Shown piece after piece: positions 37,501 to 45,673 of a DNA stretch of 64,000 bases. The DNA comes from Eutreptiella sp. 'Long Island Sound 2002'. Taxonomy: Eukaryota; Euglenozoa; Euglenophyceae; Eutreptiales; Eutreptiaceae. The notes below the pieces were generated by a model, which was not told the DNA's origin, ran no database searches, and saw only the letters and a list, made by a program, of their open reading frames with translations. How positions within the stretch are numbered: position 1 is the first letter of the stretch; every line of letters starts with the position of its first letter. Location of the stretch: contig OZ038385.1 of NCBI GenBank assembly GCA_964036045.1, positions 24,450,853 through 24,514,852 on the forward strand, in the 5' to 3' direction. Made by a program: the position numbers and the translations under genes.

Positions 37501-37891
37501 GCACTGGTCAGAAGGCACACAGCCGCCACATTGGTTACTTCAAAGCATGCGATATTTGACAATCACAAGGGTCACACAGAATACAGCTAGTGCTGCATTT
37601 TTGAATACGTTGGATCGGGTATTGCAACATACAGGACCCAAATATGATGATGTGTGCCTTGTCATTACAACCGGCGAACTGTGCGTCATTTATGATAGTG
37701 TCCACGACAATATGTTGGGCATTGTGGGGTATTTGAGTGAGCAAATGCCGCTGGATATGCAACGAATATGCAGAATCACACACATTGATTGGGTGTGCAA
37801 GTGTGTGACATGTCAGCAGGATACATTGTGTGCAAAGTTGACCACAACAGCACAATGGTACATCACACTTAAGTCTGACAGTACAACGTAG
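34598..37891 (+). CDS. mRNA capping enzyme: triphosphatase, guanylyltransferase, N7-methyltransferase
   Basis: 1097 residues in the three-domain order of poxvirus, asfarvirus and mimivirus capping enzymes. The N-terminal ~330 residues look like a metal-dependent tunnel triphosphatase (paired acidic strands ILEFRL and WRIEIEA). The guanylyltransferase nucleophile is Lys427 in TPKVDGFE, the KxDG motif that binds GMP. The C-terminal methyltransferase has its SAM-binding motif at about 735: ILDFGCGRGGDLSRW. The enzyme caps virus mRNAs in the cytoplasm or virus factory. It starts 30 bases from a divergent gene and is followed 15 bases later by an exonuclease gene. Confidence 0.92.
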   Translation: MRLPTRKRKRNVCSTNIAEHDDVMDHVTPGGVRREDDVMMEIAAIVDDVVDRYVQSQLECRVPHQLEIEMGYTFMTLQFGSTARTIARQNAIEGTFAVPELQCIAPPMLACFASQLGSTSIARHIKVTAQDSVTHRIERNRDAYIISERQQSSVTCNSNTHTADIKVKQYAMHGQEQIQIAHELPCSPLQSAIPMEKLLDIICTNHMLPFKVTDPVCLIESGNRFYADRISWIYTLPHFILEFRLQGQIDAGSVQSRTATLMQAINSVAKAAWNPNRMLHMFATLGYNNVVWRIEIEAINPTGDGMPRMINFWQRMRKILSNKPNPNMQLLPVAMNQLIQSAMQNTQIDAVHVVYSNKMIKHLASALGIPVINVTWATEVPAKLVNSKLQVSRAQGTGFLYLSQPRPRDMNRELRPSRAVNYLITPKVDGFESVFLVMASSVTLLLRCGVLSIATPATPCTSGQYPYVCEGETVISDDGNALLFLYDLCVLPEVQAHDLAKLPYMHRLSLLHDHSNNLQNRLSEIGVQLRLKPFLSLRRNPYIACAKCISYMHANPSISFDGFVIANADATYAKIDRLIKLKFVPTVDGRLLHVRDGIFQLVFRQHTAQTGMYRESSIHSMITRDGIRMSVPAVLQFVGDVGNVAGRVVEVSMGVATGGFCFEQVVLREDNKTSNFENAARSILAQVHTDNSMYGTNTSVRILENVLWSEHIVHHIHCLRWHLLAHIPLDTTVILDFGCGRGGDLSRWCTLARKRSSKLTTIVAIESAVCNITEYRKRVEQMDGKQIGHSEYHLSHGPLCIIIVEAAAIKFVQQLLDGSTHPGIAKAITGGRVVAHFGFSLTQIVDNAESWRTLLSLLMNKVCRRYACTLRITIVMHSHEDTVTLQQMLAGTYPAIKLTHLQPPVCSHAYTMGAMHCTSAEWCSSAQVNVSIMGAKGTGAAFVEALINANQLSTVAQQMGYLAVEQHMHWSEGTQPPHWLLQSMRYLTITRVTQNTASAAFLNTLDRVLQHTGPKYDDVCLVITTGELCVIYDSVHDNMLGIVGYLSEQMPLDMQRICRITHIDWVCKCVTCQQDTLCAKLTTTAQWYITLKSDSTT

Positions 37892-37906
37892 AAGACAAAC
37901 AATGCA

Positions 37907-38551
37907 ATGCATTTGATTGTTGACACAGAATCGTTTGTGGATCTCGAAACGGGACGTCGTCGACTGTTATGTTTGGCATTTGTTGTATACACACATGCTG
38001 GGCCTGTACAACATACTTCCTACTTGGTACATTGGCCTGCAGATGTCAGCATGGACAGTGCATCCAAAAGAGTACATGGCATTACTGAGCAGGCCATTGC
38101 AGACAGTAAACATCAGCTGTATGACGTTTTGTGTGTTCTGTCTGACCAACTGCAAATGGCAACGGCAATTGTTGCACACGATGCATGGCACGACGTTGCA
38201 CTACTCCTCAACGAGGCACTGTGGTGCAGGCATCTCAGATTGTGTGCGGATTTGTCCAATGTGGAGATTGTATGCACAAAGCTGAGTATGCAGTATGAAT
38301 GTCTGATTGTCAGGGCCAATGCGAATGACTACAAGTGGCCAACCTTACAGGAGGCATTCGAACATGCAACACGACACGGCTTCCTGATTTTGGATGCGGG
38401 TGATAATTTTGTCATCACTGACAATCAAAATACTGGCAGTATGCATACACAACCTGCATTTGAAGCACACAATGCATTACACGATGCACTCAAATGCTGT
38501 GTAATTTGGGCTTTTCTACAGAAAAAGAAGACGTTAACCCAATGCACATAG
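37907..38551 (+). CDS. DEDDh-type 3'-5' exonuclease
   Basis: 214 residues with the three exonuclease motifs in order: VDTES (Asp-x-Glu) at residue 5-9, VAHDAWHD, and a final HNALHDA (His-x4-Asp). HGITEQAI between the first two is typical of DnaQ-like proteins. Such enzymes trim single-strand 3' ends of DNA or RNA; here a role in RNA decay or DNA repair is possible. Usual length for a single-domain DEDDh enzyme. Confidence 0.8.
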   Translation: MHLIVDTESFVDLETGRRRLLCLAFVVYTHAGPVQHTSYLVHWPADVSMDSASKRVHGITEQAIADSKHQLYDVLCVLSDQLQMATAIVAHDAWHDVALLLNEALWCRHLRLCADLSNVEIVCTKLSMQYECLIVRANANDYKWPTLQEAFEHATRHGFLILDAGDNFVITDNQNTGSMHTQPAFEAHNALHDALKCCVIWAFLQKKKTLTQCT

Positions 38552-38585
38552 GCAGCATGTGATCAATATTGTATCTATATATAGG

Positions 38586-39521
38586 ATGATGGTGGTCTCA
38601 AATTTGATGTCCAGGATATCCCAGGGACTGTCACAGACACCGGCGGTGGAACATGATCTACTCACATTGCAGGGTTCCATTGAATCCAATCACACCCAGC
38701 CAGACATGGTGCAGCCTTTTGCATGCCCACGATGTTGTTGCAGCAATGACACACACGACAATTCTATTTGTCCACAATGTGGTGTTTCCCTGCCGTCACC
38801 GGTGTTGCTGCGTCACACATCACAAAGCGACACGCGCCAGGTTATGATTAGGCCATCATGTAAGCGCAAGTACAAGGAAGAGGTCACGGGTGTCTCAGGA
38901 TCCAGACGGATGCATTTTCGTGCTGCAATCCTCGCATTTGAGGGTCGTTCAAACAAAAATATACCATGTGATTTGTTGCAATATGTACGTGATCGCACAT
39001 CCACACAAACAGCAATCACACCGGGGCATATTTCACACATTCTTCGCACCTGTGGCCGTTTTAGTCGGTATTACACATGTGTCAATCAAATATGGGGCAT
39101 TGTTACCGGTAAACAAACACCAAGCATACGTCAACACGAGACCACATTGATGCTAATGTTTGAAAACGGTGTCTCTTTTTCTTTGTTTTGTCATGCTTAC
39201 CAGCAGGAGCATAAATGTTCCCCCTGTTCTACCCCGTTTTTGTTTGAAAACGGTGTCTCTTTTTCTTTGTTTTGTCATGCGCACCAGCAGGAGCATAAAT
39301 GTTCCCCCTGTTCTACCCCGTTTTTGTTTGATAGAGTACATGACATCTGCAGTGACATCGGTGTCAGGTATGTATTATGTCAGCTACTGCGGATACTGGG
39401 ATATGAGATAGATCCATGGGATTTTGATTGCGTGCGGAGTGTTGACAGTGCAATGAAGTGCGATAGTAGCTGGCAAAGGATATGTTCACAGTTAGGGTGG
39501 AAATTCCATGCTACAGTGTAG
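38586..39521 (+). CDS. VLTF3-like late transcription factor with internal duplication
   Basis: 311 residues. There is a zinc ribbon near residue 45 (CPRCCC ... CPQCG). A conserved block YKEEVTG ... RRMHFRAAILAFEG ... IPCDLLQYVRD corresponds to the core helix region of poxvirus VLTF3/A2L relatives, which drive late gene transcription in all NCLDVs. The C-terminal half is interrupted by an in-frame 28-residue unit present twice. The tail (DICSDIGVRYVLCQLLRILG) resumes the family pattern. A TATATATAGG directly precedes the ATG at 38586; the upstream extension opens with GTG. Confidence 0.75.
   Translation: MMVVSNLMSRISQGLSQTPAVEHDLLTLQGSIESNHTQPDMVQPFACPRCCCSNDTHDNSICPQCGVSLPSPVLLRHTSQSDTRQVMIRPSCKRKYKEEVTGVSGSRRMHFRAAILAFEGRSNKNIPCDLLQYVRDRTSTQTAITPGHISHILRTCGRFSRYYTCVNQIWGIVTGKQTPSIRQHETTLMLMFENGVSFSLFCHAYQQEHKCSPCSTPFLFENGVSFSLFCHAHQQEHKCSPCSTPFLFDRVHDICSDIGVRYVLCQLLRILGYEIDPWDFDCVRSVDSAMKCDSSWQRICSQLGWKFHATV
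39159..39326. repeat. 84-bp tandem duplication in the VLTF3-like gene
   Basis: Two adjacent 84-bp copies (39159-39242 and 39243-39326) differ at only two bases. They encode two 28-residue units beginning FENGVSFSLFCHA and containing CSPC. The frame is kept. Confidence 0.95.
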
Positions 39522-39530
39522 TAAATATCA

Positions 39531-40232
39531 ATGAACGAAACCGCCTTCCACTGTCTCAAATACAACACCAATGGCCTACAAAACCAGTTTTGTGTACAGT
39601 ATTTGGATGGGGTTGGTCAACAATTACAGGTACGAATGAACACATTGAACTGCTGTGTAAAAAAGCTGAAAACACCAATCAAAAACAAACCGGCCATACA
39701 TACATTGTGCCTATTTCACCAAACCGGCGTACAAATGACAGATATGGGCAGCGAATTCTGTGATAAACGGTTGCACTCTGCCTGTGTGTGTGCAATGGAT
39801 ACCGTAGACAGAAGGTGGATATGGTTAGTCACAGACAACACAAACGGTACATGTTTGGGTGGTCTTATTGTGCATATCAAAAACGATGTCATTGTCGTTG
39901 AACATCTTGTAACCGTGTGCAGCACCCATATGGTTGGTACAATGTTGTGGCTAGCGTTGATGCGTAATGCGGACCATCGTTCATATGAGATTGAGGTGAA
40001 CAAAATTCACTCAAATGACCAGGAACACATTATGCTTTGTGCCGGCTTTATGCGACACAACAATCGACTGGTGCGGACATCTTGTACAACACTCTGTGTC
40101 GAAGGCAATATGCTACCATATCTGGCACAATGTATGCGTCTCTGCGGTGCAATGATGAGACAACATGCAAAAAATCACATCCCCTATGGCATAAAAGGAA
40201 AGGAAAGCAATGAACTGCCCCACCAACTTTGA
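39531..40232 (+). CDS. Possible GNAT-like acetyltransferase, 233 aa
   Basis: The central part has a strand order that could be a GNAT fold: WLVTDNTN, GGLIVHIKN, VIVVEHLVTVCSTHMVGTML (a strand followed by a loop and helix like the acetyl-CoA-binding region), and YEIEVNKIH. The usual Q/R-x-x-G-x-G/A motif is not clear (STHMVG only), so the call is weak. The protein is Cys-rich. It overlaps the next gene by 23 bases. Confidence 0.4.
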   Translation: MNETAFHCLKYNTNGLQNQFCVQYLDGVGQQLQVRMNTLNCCVKKLKTPIKNKPAIHTLCLFHQTGVQMTDMGSEFCDKRLHSACVCAMDTVDRRWIWLVTDNTNGTCLGGLIVHIKNDVIVVEHLVTVCSTHMVGTMLWLALMRNADHRSYEIEVNKIHSNDQEHIMLCAGFMRHNNRLVRTSCTTLCVEGNMLPYLAQCMRLCGAMMRQHAKNHIPYGIKGKESNELPHQL

Positions 40233-40782
40233 GCATTTTGAAACCAAACAGAAACGAATATTCGAACATTCACGGCGAGTGGCCCACAAGTTGCATGGTA
40301 TATTGCTCGACGTTGCCTTCTTTTGGCCATCAATACCCTATATTGGAACACAAGCATCAAACAACCCTAACCAAGAAACAGCAAGCATTATCCGAGAAAT
40401 AATCCCGTATCACTTTGTTGGTGTGAATGCAGACATGCTGACACACAACACCATCACAGATGTAGCGCATTTTTATGCGTTGTTGGGCTGTGACCTCGGT
40501 GAAATGTCACGATACTGCAAGGGTGTAATCCCCATCCTTTTGCGTTTGCACATCGCACTGAAAGGGCAGTATCAACAATCATATGTCCCGGGAATGTCAG
40601 CACACATGCTGCGTGAATTGGACAAAATGGGACTTTTTGAACAGGACAGAAACATAGTAAATAAATTGAGTCAGGGTCGTGACAATTATACATACAACAT
40701 ACAAGAACAGTTGGCGGACATTACCGATCGGTACATTTCAACCAATTTTGATGGTGTCATTCTGCCACCCCAACACCTATAG
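40210..40782 (+). CDS. Hypothetical protein, 190 aa
   Basis: Soluble helical protein in a dense rightward gene run (23-base overlap upstream, 1-base gap downstream). No motif recognised. Position between the VLTF3-like gene and the Cys/His finger gene hints at a role in gene expression, but nothing in the sequence proves it. Confidence 0.55.
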   Translation: MNCPTNFEHFETKQKRIFEHSRRVAHKLHGILLDVAFFWPSIPYIGTQASNNPNQETASIIREIIPYHFVGVNADMLTHNTITDVAHFYALLGCDLGEMSRYCKGVIPILLRLHIALKGQYQQSYVPGMSAHMLRELDKMGLFEQDRNIVNKLSQGRDNYTYNIQEQLADITDRYISTNFDGVILPPQHL

Positions 40783-40783
40783 G

Positions 40784-41308
40784 ATGCATTCATCGATGAT
40801 GATGACGCCAACGTGCCAGACACGCGGCTGTTCAAATGCAACCCTTGGTGATTTTGCTTTTTGTGCATACCACGGTGCTGGCAAACAATGCTGCATTAAG
40901 GGCTGCACAAGAAATGTGTTGATGGGTGTTGGCGGCAAAAATGCTGCTCCGTTTTGTGAGTTTCACAGCCGCAATAGCAGATTTGGTCGAGTTTGTGCAC
41001 ACATAGGTTGCATGAAGCAACCGCATACCCTTTCTGAGCGATTCTGCACGTATCACGGTGGTAGTGCACGCTGCCTTATGGGCGATTTGTGTAGGGCACC
41101 TGCAGGTCGTCGCCCTGCAGCGGCCGTGAGCACCGGTAATCGTGAACCAAAAAAATGGTGTCTACGCTGCCTCCCATACAACGTTCCTGAGCGACGATGT
41201 CAACATCCAGACTGTACAAAAGCAAGCATCTCAGCGTCTTCGCTGTACTGTCGTCGTCACCTCCGACTACACAACCGGGAAACCAACACTACCGGCACTC
41301 ATACGTAG
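40784..41308 (+). CDS. Cys/His finger repeat protein, EsV-1-7 / WRKY19-like type
   Basis: 174 residues with four to five zinc-finger-like repeats of the form C-x4-C-x(10-16)-C-x2-H. Examples are CQTRGC ... CAYHGAG, CCIKGC ... CEFH (16 residues between), CAHIGC ... CTYHGGS and CQHPDC ... CRRH. This matches the EsV-1-7 repeat first named in a brown-algal virus and related HGGG-linked fingers in oomycete and algal proteins. They probably bind zinc and nucleic acid or protein. The overlap of 42 bases with the capsid gene is tail-to-tail. Confidence 0.65.
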   Translation: MHSSMMMTPTCQTRGCSNATLGDFAFCAYHGAGKQCCIKGCTRNVLMGVGGKNAAPFCEFHSRNSRFGRVCAHIGCMKQPHTLSERFCTYHGGSARCLMGDLCRAPAGRRPAAAVSTGNREPKKWCLRCLPYNVPERRCQHPDCTKASISASSLYCRRHLRLHNRETNTTGTHT

Positions 41309-42721
41309 GATGCTGAGGCTGATGGCGGTTATGACAACCTCGAACGTATTTCTCGTCGGTGTACTACTATTGCGTGCCTGATCCCTGGTGGTGTTCACCT
41401 CCACTGCCCGTTCCGATGCCTCCAGTGCCAGTGTGACACTGGCGAGACGGGCAAAATTCGTTGATCCATCAGGTTGGGTTACTGCTAAACGATTGCAATA
41501 TGGTAGCACATGTAGTCCCGGGGATTCCGGTATTGCTTTTGCTGTGTAGTATGGAGCTACGAGGGAGTAATAGTCAGAGTACATGTTGATACGGTCCACG
41601 TTTTCATAGGTGAGAACAGCTCTTGCAATTGGATCATCGTTGTCAACTTGTTCGTCTCCAAATACGACACCGTACGAGGAGGTGCCCATACGTCTACCCA
41701 TTGTTGCATTTGTGCCATAATTTGACCACTCGCTCCTGTATGTACTGTTACGTAGGGCGAAGAAAATTGCACGGATGGAATGTGCAAAGCGTAGGTCAAT
41801 ACTTCGTTGATTGTTATTAGCTGGTGCAAAACTGGTTGCTGGTATCGTCTGTACCTGTTCTATCATCACGTCAATGTCTGCCTCCTCGCCAATTTTCTCC
41901 CTGTCACCATTGGGGATGACAGCGTAATGTGCCCAAACCTGACAGTTCTTGATGCTCGGTGATGACGTCCGCAAAACCTCCTCCCAATTTGGACTGTTAA
42001 GTGGTATGGTTGAGAGACCTGTTGGTTGCACTTGACTGGTGCTATCCTGTGGAGTCAATTGATCGATGATCAGAAGTTCCTGCCATGGTCGCAACCGTAT
42101 CATTAATTTGACATCATTGAACGGACAAGCTGCTTGCAAAATTGCATCACTGGGATCTCTAGTGAACCAGAATGGCAATGGGATATTCAATGCAGTGCGT
42201 GGTAGGGCAATGGGGCTTTCAGCGTCATACGTTTCGACTGTTGCATATGGATTAACCAGACGTGCCACATTACCAATCATTGCATCATAACCTGTCCGTT
42301 TGCTGGCACTGCACATGAACCCGTGCAGGAAGTCCATGTGATAGCTTGTCAATTTGTTAACCGTAAGATCGTTGAACTGCAGATATGCTTCCTCAATGAG
42401 ATTGTGTCCAATGTTTTTGGTCCAACGTGCCTGAAATCTTGGTGACGTCTCGATTGCAGGTAGTTCAACCCGCAACCAGACATCACGAATGTAGTCGCCG
42501 GCCCGTGAAAACATCGCTTGCAATTCCTGGTCGAAATCGCCGGTGGTTCCACACTTGTTGAGCTGAGCCGCTATGATAGTAAACCACGCAGACTTGCGAA
42601 TCACCTTACGGAATTTGTTAACACTGCGACCACCATAGAGATAGGACTCAATCTCGTCATATGTACTGAGATCAATGAATGCAGTAGTCAGACTGACAGA
42701 TGCTGTACTGGTCCCAGACAT
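41267..42721 (-). CDS. Major capsid protein, double jelly-roll
   Basis: 484 residues from the ATG at 42721 (the frame upstream opens only with TTG). N-terminal DSTYDEIESYLYGG and the RWTKNIGHNLIEEAYLQFND stretch are typical of the first jelly roll of NCLDV capsid proteins. IPLPFWFTRDPSDAI followed by CPFNDVKLMIRL matches the conserved PFWF ... L ... HDVKI region. It forms trimers that tile the icosahedral capsid. At 484 residues it is near the usual 440-600. It is divergent from the DNA ligase gene with 67 AT-rich bases between, likely carrying a strong late promoter. Confidence 0.9.
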   Translation of the reverse strand: MSGTSTASVSLTTAFIDLSTYDEIESYLYGGRSVNKFRKVIRKSAWFTIIAAQLNKCGTTGDFDQELQAMFSRAGDYIRDVWLRVELPAIETSPRFQARWTKNIGHNLIEEAYLQFNDLTVNKLTSYHMDFLHGFMCSASKRTGYDAMIGNVARLVNPYATVETYDAESPIALPRTALNIPLPFWFTRDPSDAILQAACPFNDVKLMIRLRPWQELLIIDQLTPQDSTSQVQPTGLSTIPLNSPNWEEVLRTSSPSIKNCQVWAHYAVIPNGDREKIGEEADIDVMIEQVQTIPATSFAPANNNQRSIDLRFAHSIRAIFFALRNSTYRSEWSNYGTNATMGRRMGTSSYGVVFGDEQVDNDDPIARAVLTYENVDRINMYSDYYSLVAPYYTAKAIPESPGLHVLPYCNRLAVTQPDGSTNFARLASVTLALEASERAVEVNTTRDQARNSSTPTRNTFEVVITAISLSILRMSAGSVGFPVV

Positions 42722-42788
42722 ACTCAAAATATAATTGTTGTGTGTATCTTTCTTTTAGTGAACAAATACAAAAAAAATACCTGTTAGA

Positions 42789-45374
42789 ATGACTGAACAA
42801 CTCATACAACAATTGTTGTTAACTGACACACTGAACCCACATGCTACACGACAGGATGTCATTGACATTAGACGATTTGAAATGCCTAAAGGTCAGAACG
42901 CACGCACCACTGCTTTCCTTGACAATGTACCACTGTCCGCATACTGTGTGCAAGAGAAGCTTGATGGTGTCCTGCTCATACATTGTGGTAAAACCACATA
43001 CACTAAAACAGGTAATGTGGTGCATGCACCCAAATGTTTCACTGAGGCAGCATTCACACCAGTTCCAATGGTTGGGGAACTGTATGCCGGACCTGGACAG
43101 CGGAGTCAGACAGCTGATTTGTTGAAATATAGACGTGGCTCAGAGCAACGTGCAATATCCGGGTGGGAGAGGCATCGCTTTGTGGTATATGACATCCCTG
43201 GTCTTGGTGCAATGCCCTATCACGAAAGGCATCGTCACCTCTCAAGTTTTGTTGAGTGTTGGAACAACAAGGTTTTGGAACTGCAGGTGCACCCACCACA
43301 GCTGCAACACAGTGCACTTCCACTGCAATGCATCAGATCATACCCTGGACACGAGTGGCGTCACATCTTCCGGGAAGTCATTTTACAAAGTCCAAATCGG
43401 CAGTTTCCACCCTGGGGACCCTCTGAACGTGGCATTTATGATTCAAAGACACTGCAGGATAATGCGACTGATGAACTCAAGGACATCCCCTGTGGGGAGG
43501 GACTGATGTTTCACAGACTAGACAGCCCTTGGTGTGGGCGGATCAGTGGGTTACCCTATAAGTATGAGGATATTGTCGGTGAGGACGGCAATATTCTCGA
43601 CGGTGTTATTGGGGGTGGTGGACAACATCGTGGTCCAACACTGGTAAAATGCAAGCCACATTTGATATCCGTTGGCGTAATTGTTGGACCACCACGGGCT
43701 ATTGTTCACATGAGCGAAGCATACCGTCCATCAACCATTGATTGTAATGGCTATAAATTGTTACGTTTGAGTAGTCATGCAACCGGTGCGATTGTTGCCC
43801 CCCTTGCGGATGACAGGCATCCTGAGGGTTACACAATTCCTGTACGCTGGTTGCACCCCAAGCGGTGGCAAAGCGTTGTATTAAAAGTATATATTCCCCT
43901 TCGCACAAATATGACACAGATCTTGCAAAATCTGGGTCTGGGACAGGTGTTACCTTTCTATTTTATTAGCATGCGGGGACAACTTGGACAACCAGAATGG
44001 CCGGTTGCATTGCTAGGCAGCCATCCACTCAACACACTGCATCTCAGAGCAATTTGGCGGGCACTGGCAGCCCAGGGCGATGACCTGCCACGATTAAAGA
44101 AGCTTTACCAGCAGCTGAAGCGTGAGATGTTTGAAACAATGGGTAAACTATCTGTCAACGGTGTGCTTGCTGACACATGCCTGCCCCTCTTTCCGCCATG
44201 TGCATGGCCGTTTTCCCGGATGTTGACAATATCAGCATTCACCGCCATGCAACATCCATACCTGCTGCCCAAATTCCCCAGTCCTGTGCCAGACAGCAAC
44301 TGGCAATTACCGCCTGGTGCTGCAAAAGAAGGTTACAAAAATTTCCAGAAAACGAACGACAAAATTTTATTCAGGGCCATCCAAATCACCAAGATGCATG
44401 ATGCAAGGTTCCAGGAAACAATATTGTGGCAATATGTGACAAATCAGGGGTTGTCAGTCATCAGAAAAGTACGGAATCTACACATATTGATGCTGGTGCT
44501 TTACACACTGCGCGCACGATGTTGTTTGAACATACTCTCAAACAGCTGTGTCTCAGGCGCCGATGGCCTGGCTTTTCAACGGTGTGCGAGGATCAATCCC
44601 GACAGGAACAACAGTTTGTTGTGTCGTTGGGTCGACATTGCACCCGTAACACTGATGAAGGCTATCTACACACTCACTGATAATGATCGCGCGATGTGGT
44701 ATGATGCACTTGTCGAAAATATTGCTAATTTCCCCATCATACTTAGTTGTGTTGCATACTGCTGGCTAGCACTATTGGAGCATGTACCGGATGTTTTGGA
44801 CAGAGAATACAACGATATTGTCACACTGGGACAGTATGAGGATGAGGTCATCAAATACCAGCCTTACGACATAGGCATATTCTACCGGATAATACAGGAG
44901 GCCATGGAGGTGGCTGAGTCATGCTGTAATAATGCAATACCTGGCACCTGGGACAAGGACAATGCATCCGGCTCCGATATCATGCTGTTTTGCATTATTA
45001 GATTGATATTCAACTGCTACACGGACAAAAAACCCACTGCATTACCAGAGGTTGATGCAGTGGTGGAGACGGTTACAGGTTATCTACGGGAATATGTATA
45101 TACTCAAAATTGCACCACCAATCCACATGCCCGCCCACAACAACGCGTTGAAAGTGGTGATGTCAATAAAATGAAGGACGGCAGCAAATTGCTTCATAAG
45201 AAATTGCTTCATAAGTACGAATTCTTGAACCTGGAGTTGGACCCCGTGACGTTACTTCCATGTGGTCATATGGTTGAGCCCATAGTACAGCCAAGACCCG
45301 CATCCGCCCCAATCCTCAGTGGGGATATCACGGCTGCACGAATGCACAGGGCAATTGATGCGTTGTTAACATGA
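42789..45374 (+). CDS. ATP-dependent DNA ligase with long C-terminal extension
   Basis: 861 residues. Nucleotidyltransferase motifs are present in order: I with nucleophile Lys57 in QEKLDG, a TGNVVH motif Ia, VGELYAG (III), FVVYDIPG (IIIa), GEGLMFH (IV) and LVKCKPH (V). This is an ATP-dependent ligase that seals nicks in replication and repair. The oligo-binding domain after motif V is hard to see. The last ~400 residues are helical and unrecognised, ending in LDPVTLLPCGHMVEP, which looks like the first half of a U-box or RING. An RNA ligase is less likely given motif IIIa and length. Confidence 0.75.
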   Translation: MTEQLIQQLLLTDTLNPHATRQDVIDIRRFEMPKGQNARTTAFLDNVPLSAYCVQEKLDGVLLIHCGKTTYTKTGNVVHAPKCFTEAAFTPVPMVGELYAGPGQRSQTADLLKYRRGSEQRAISGWERHRFVVYDIPGLGAMPYHERHRHLSSFVECWNNKVLELQVHPPQLQHSALPLQCIRSYPGHEWRHIFREVILQSPNRQFPPWGPSERGIYDSKTLQDNATDELKDIPCGEGLMFHRLDSPWCGRISGLPYKYEDIVGEDGNILDGVIGGGGQHRGPTLVKCKPHLISVGVIVGPPRAIVHMSEAYRPSTIDCNGYKLLRLSSHATGAIVAPLADDRHPEGYTIPVRWLHPKRWQSVVLKVYIPLRTNMTQILQNLGLGQVLPFYFISMRGQLGQPEWPVALLGSHPLNTLHLRAIWRALAAQGDDLPRLKKLYQQLKREMFETMGKLSVNGVLADTCLPLFPPCAWPFSRMLTISAFTAMQHPYLLPKFPSPVPDSNWQLPPGAAKEGYKNFQKTNDKILFRAIQITKMHDARFQETILWQYVTNQGLSVIRKVRNLHILMLVLYTLRARCCLNILSNSCVSGADGLAFQRCARINPDRNNSLLCRWVDIAPVTLMKAIYTLTDNDRAMWYDALVENIANFPIILSCVAYCWLALLEHVPDVLDREYNDIVTLGQYEDEVIKYQPYDIGIFYRIIQEAMEVAESCCNNAIPGTWDKDNASGSDIMLFCIIRLIFNCYTDKKPTALPEVDAVVETVTGYLREYVYTQNCTTNPHARPQQRVESGDVNKMKDGSKLLHKKLLHKYEFLNLELDPVTLLPCGHMVEPIVQPRPASAPILSGDITAARMHRAIDALLT

Positions 45375-45410
45375 AAGACTACACAACACAAGTAGAAGAA
45401 ATAAATTTGG

Positions 45411-45665
45411 ATGGGGGAAGATCAGGATCTAATCAAACACCAGACACCAGACCTATGTAGTCCGAGTCGTGAGGATGAGGAGGATGAGGAGGATGAGGAG
45501 GATGAGGAGGATGAGGAGGATGAGGAGGATGAGGAGGATGAGGAGGATGAGGAGGATGAGGAGGATGAGGAGGATGAGGAGGATGAGGAGGAGGATGAGG
45601 AGGAGGATGAGGAGGAAGAAGATGAGGAGGATGCACTGCAGCACAACAAAAAAAGAAAAAGATAG
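45411..45665 (+). CDS. Acidic DEE-repeat protein, 84 aa
   Basis: Begins with an ordinary 25-residue segment (MGEDQDLIKHQTPDLC), then a long Asp/Glu run from a GAGGATGAG repeat, then a basic end (KKRKR). Highly acidic small proteins can bind histones or basic proteins. The repeat could be a noncoding expansion, but an ATG, AT-rich upstream sequence (AGAAATAAATTTGG) and a non-repetitive end favour a gene. Confidence 0.5.
   Translation: MGEDQDLIKHQTPDLCSPSREDEEDEEDEEDEEDEEDEEDEEDEEDEEDEEDEEDEEDEEEDEEEDEEEEDEEDALQHNKKRKR
45471..45630. repeat. GAGGATGAG simple repeat
   Basis: About 160 bp of 9-bp GAGGATGAG units, the last part with GAGGAGGAT variants. All frames are open on both strands; only the acidic frame has a sensible start. 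Confidence 0.9.
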
Positions 45666-45673
45666 TGATTGCG

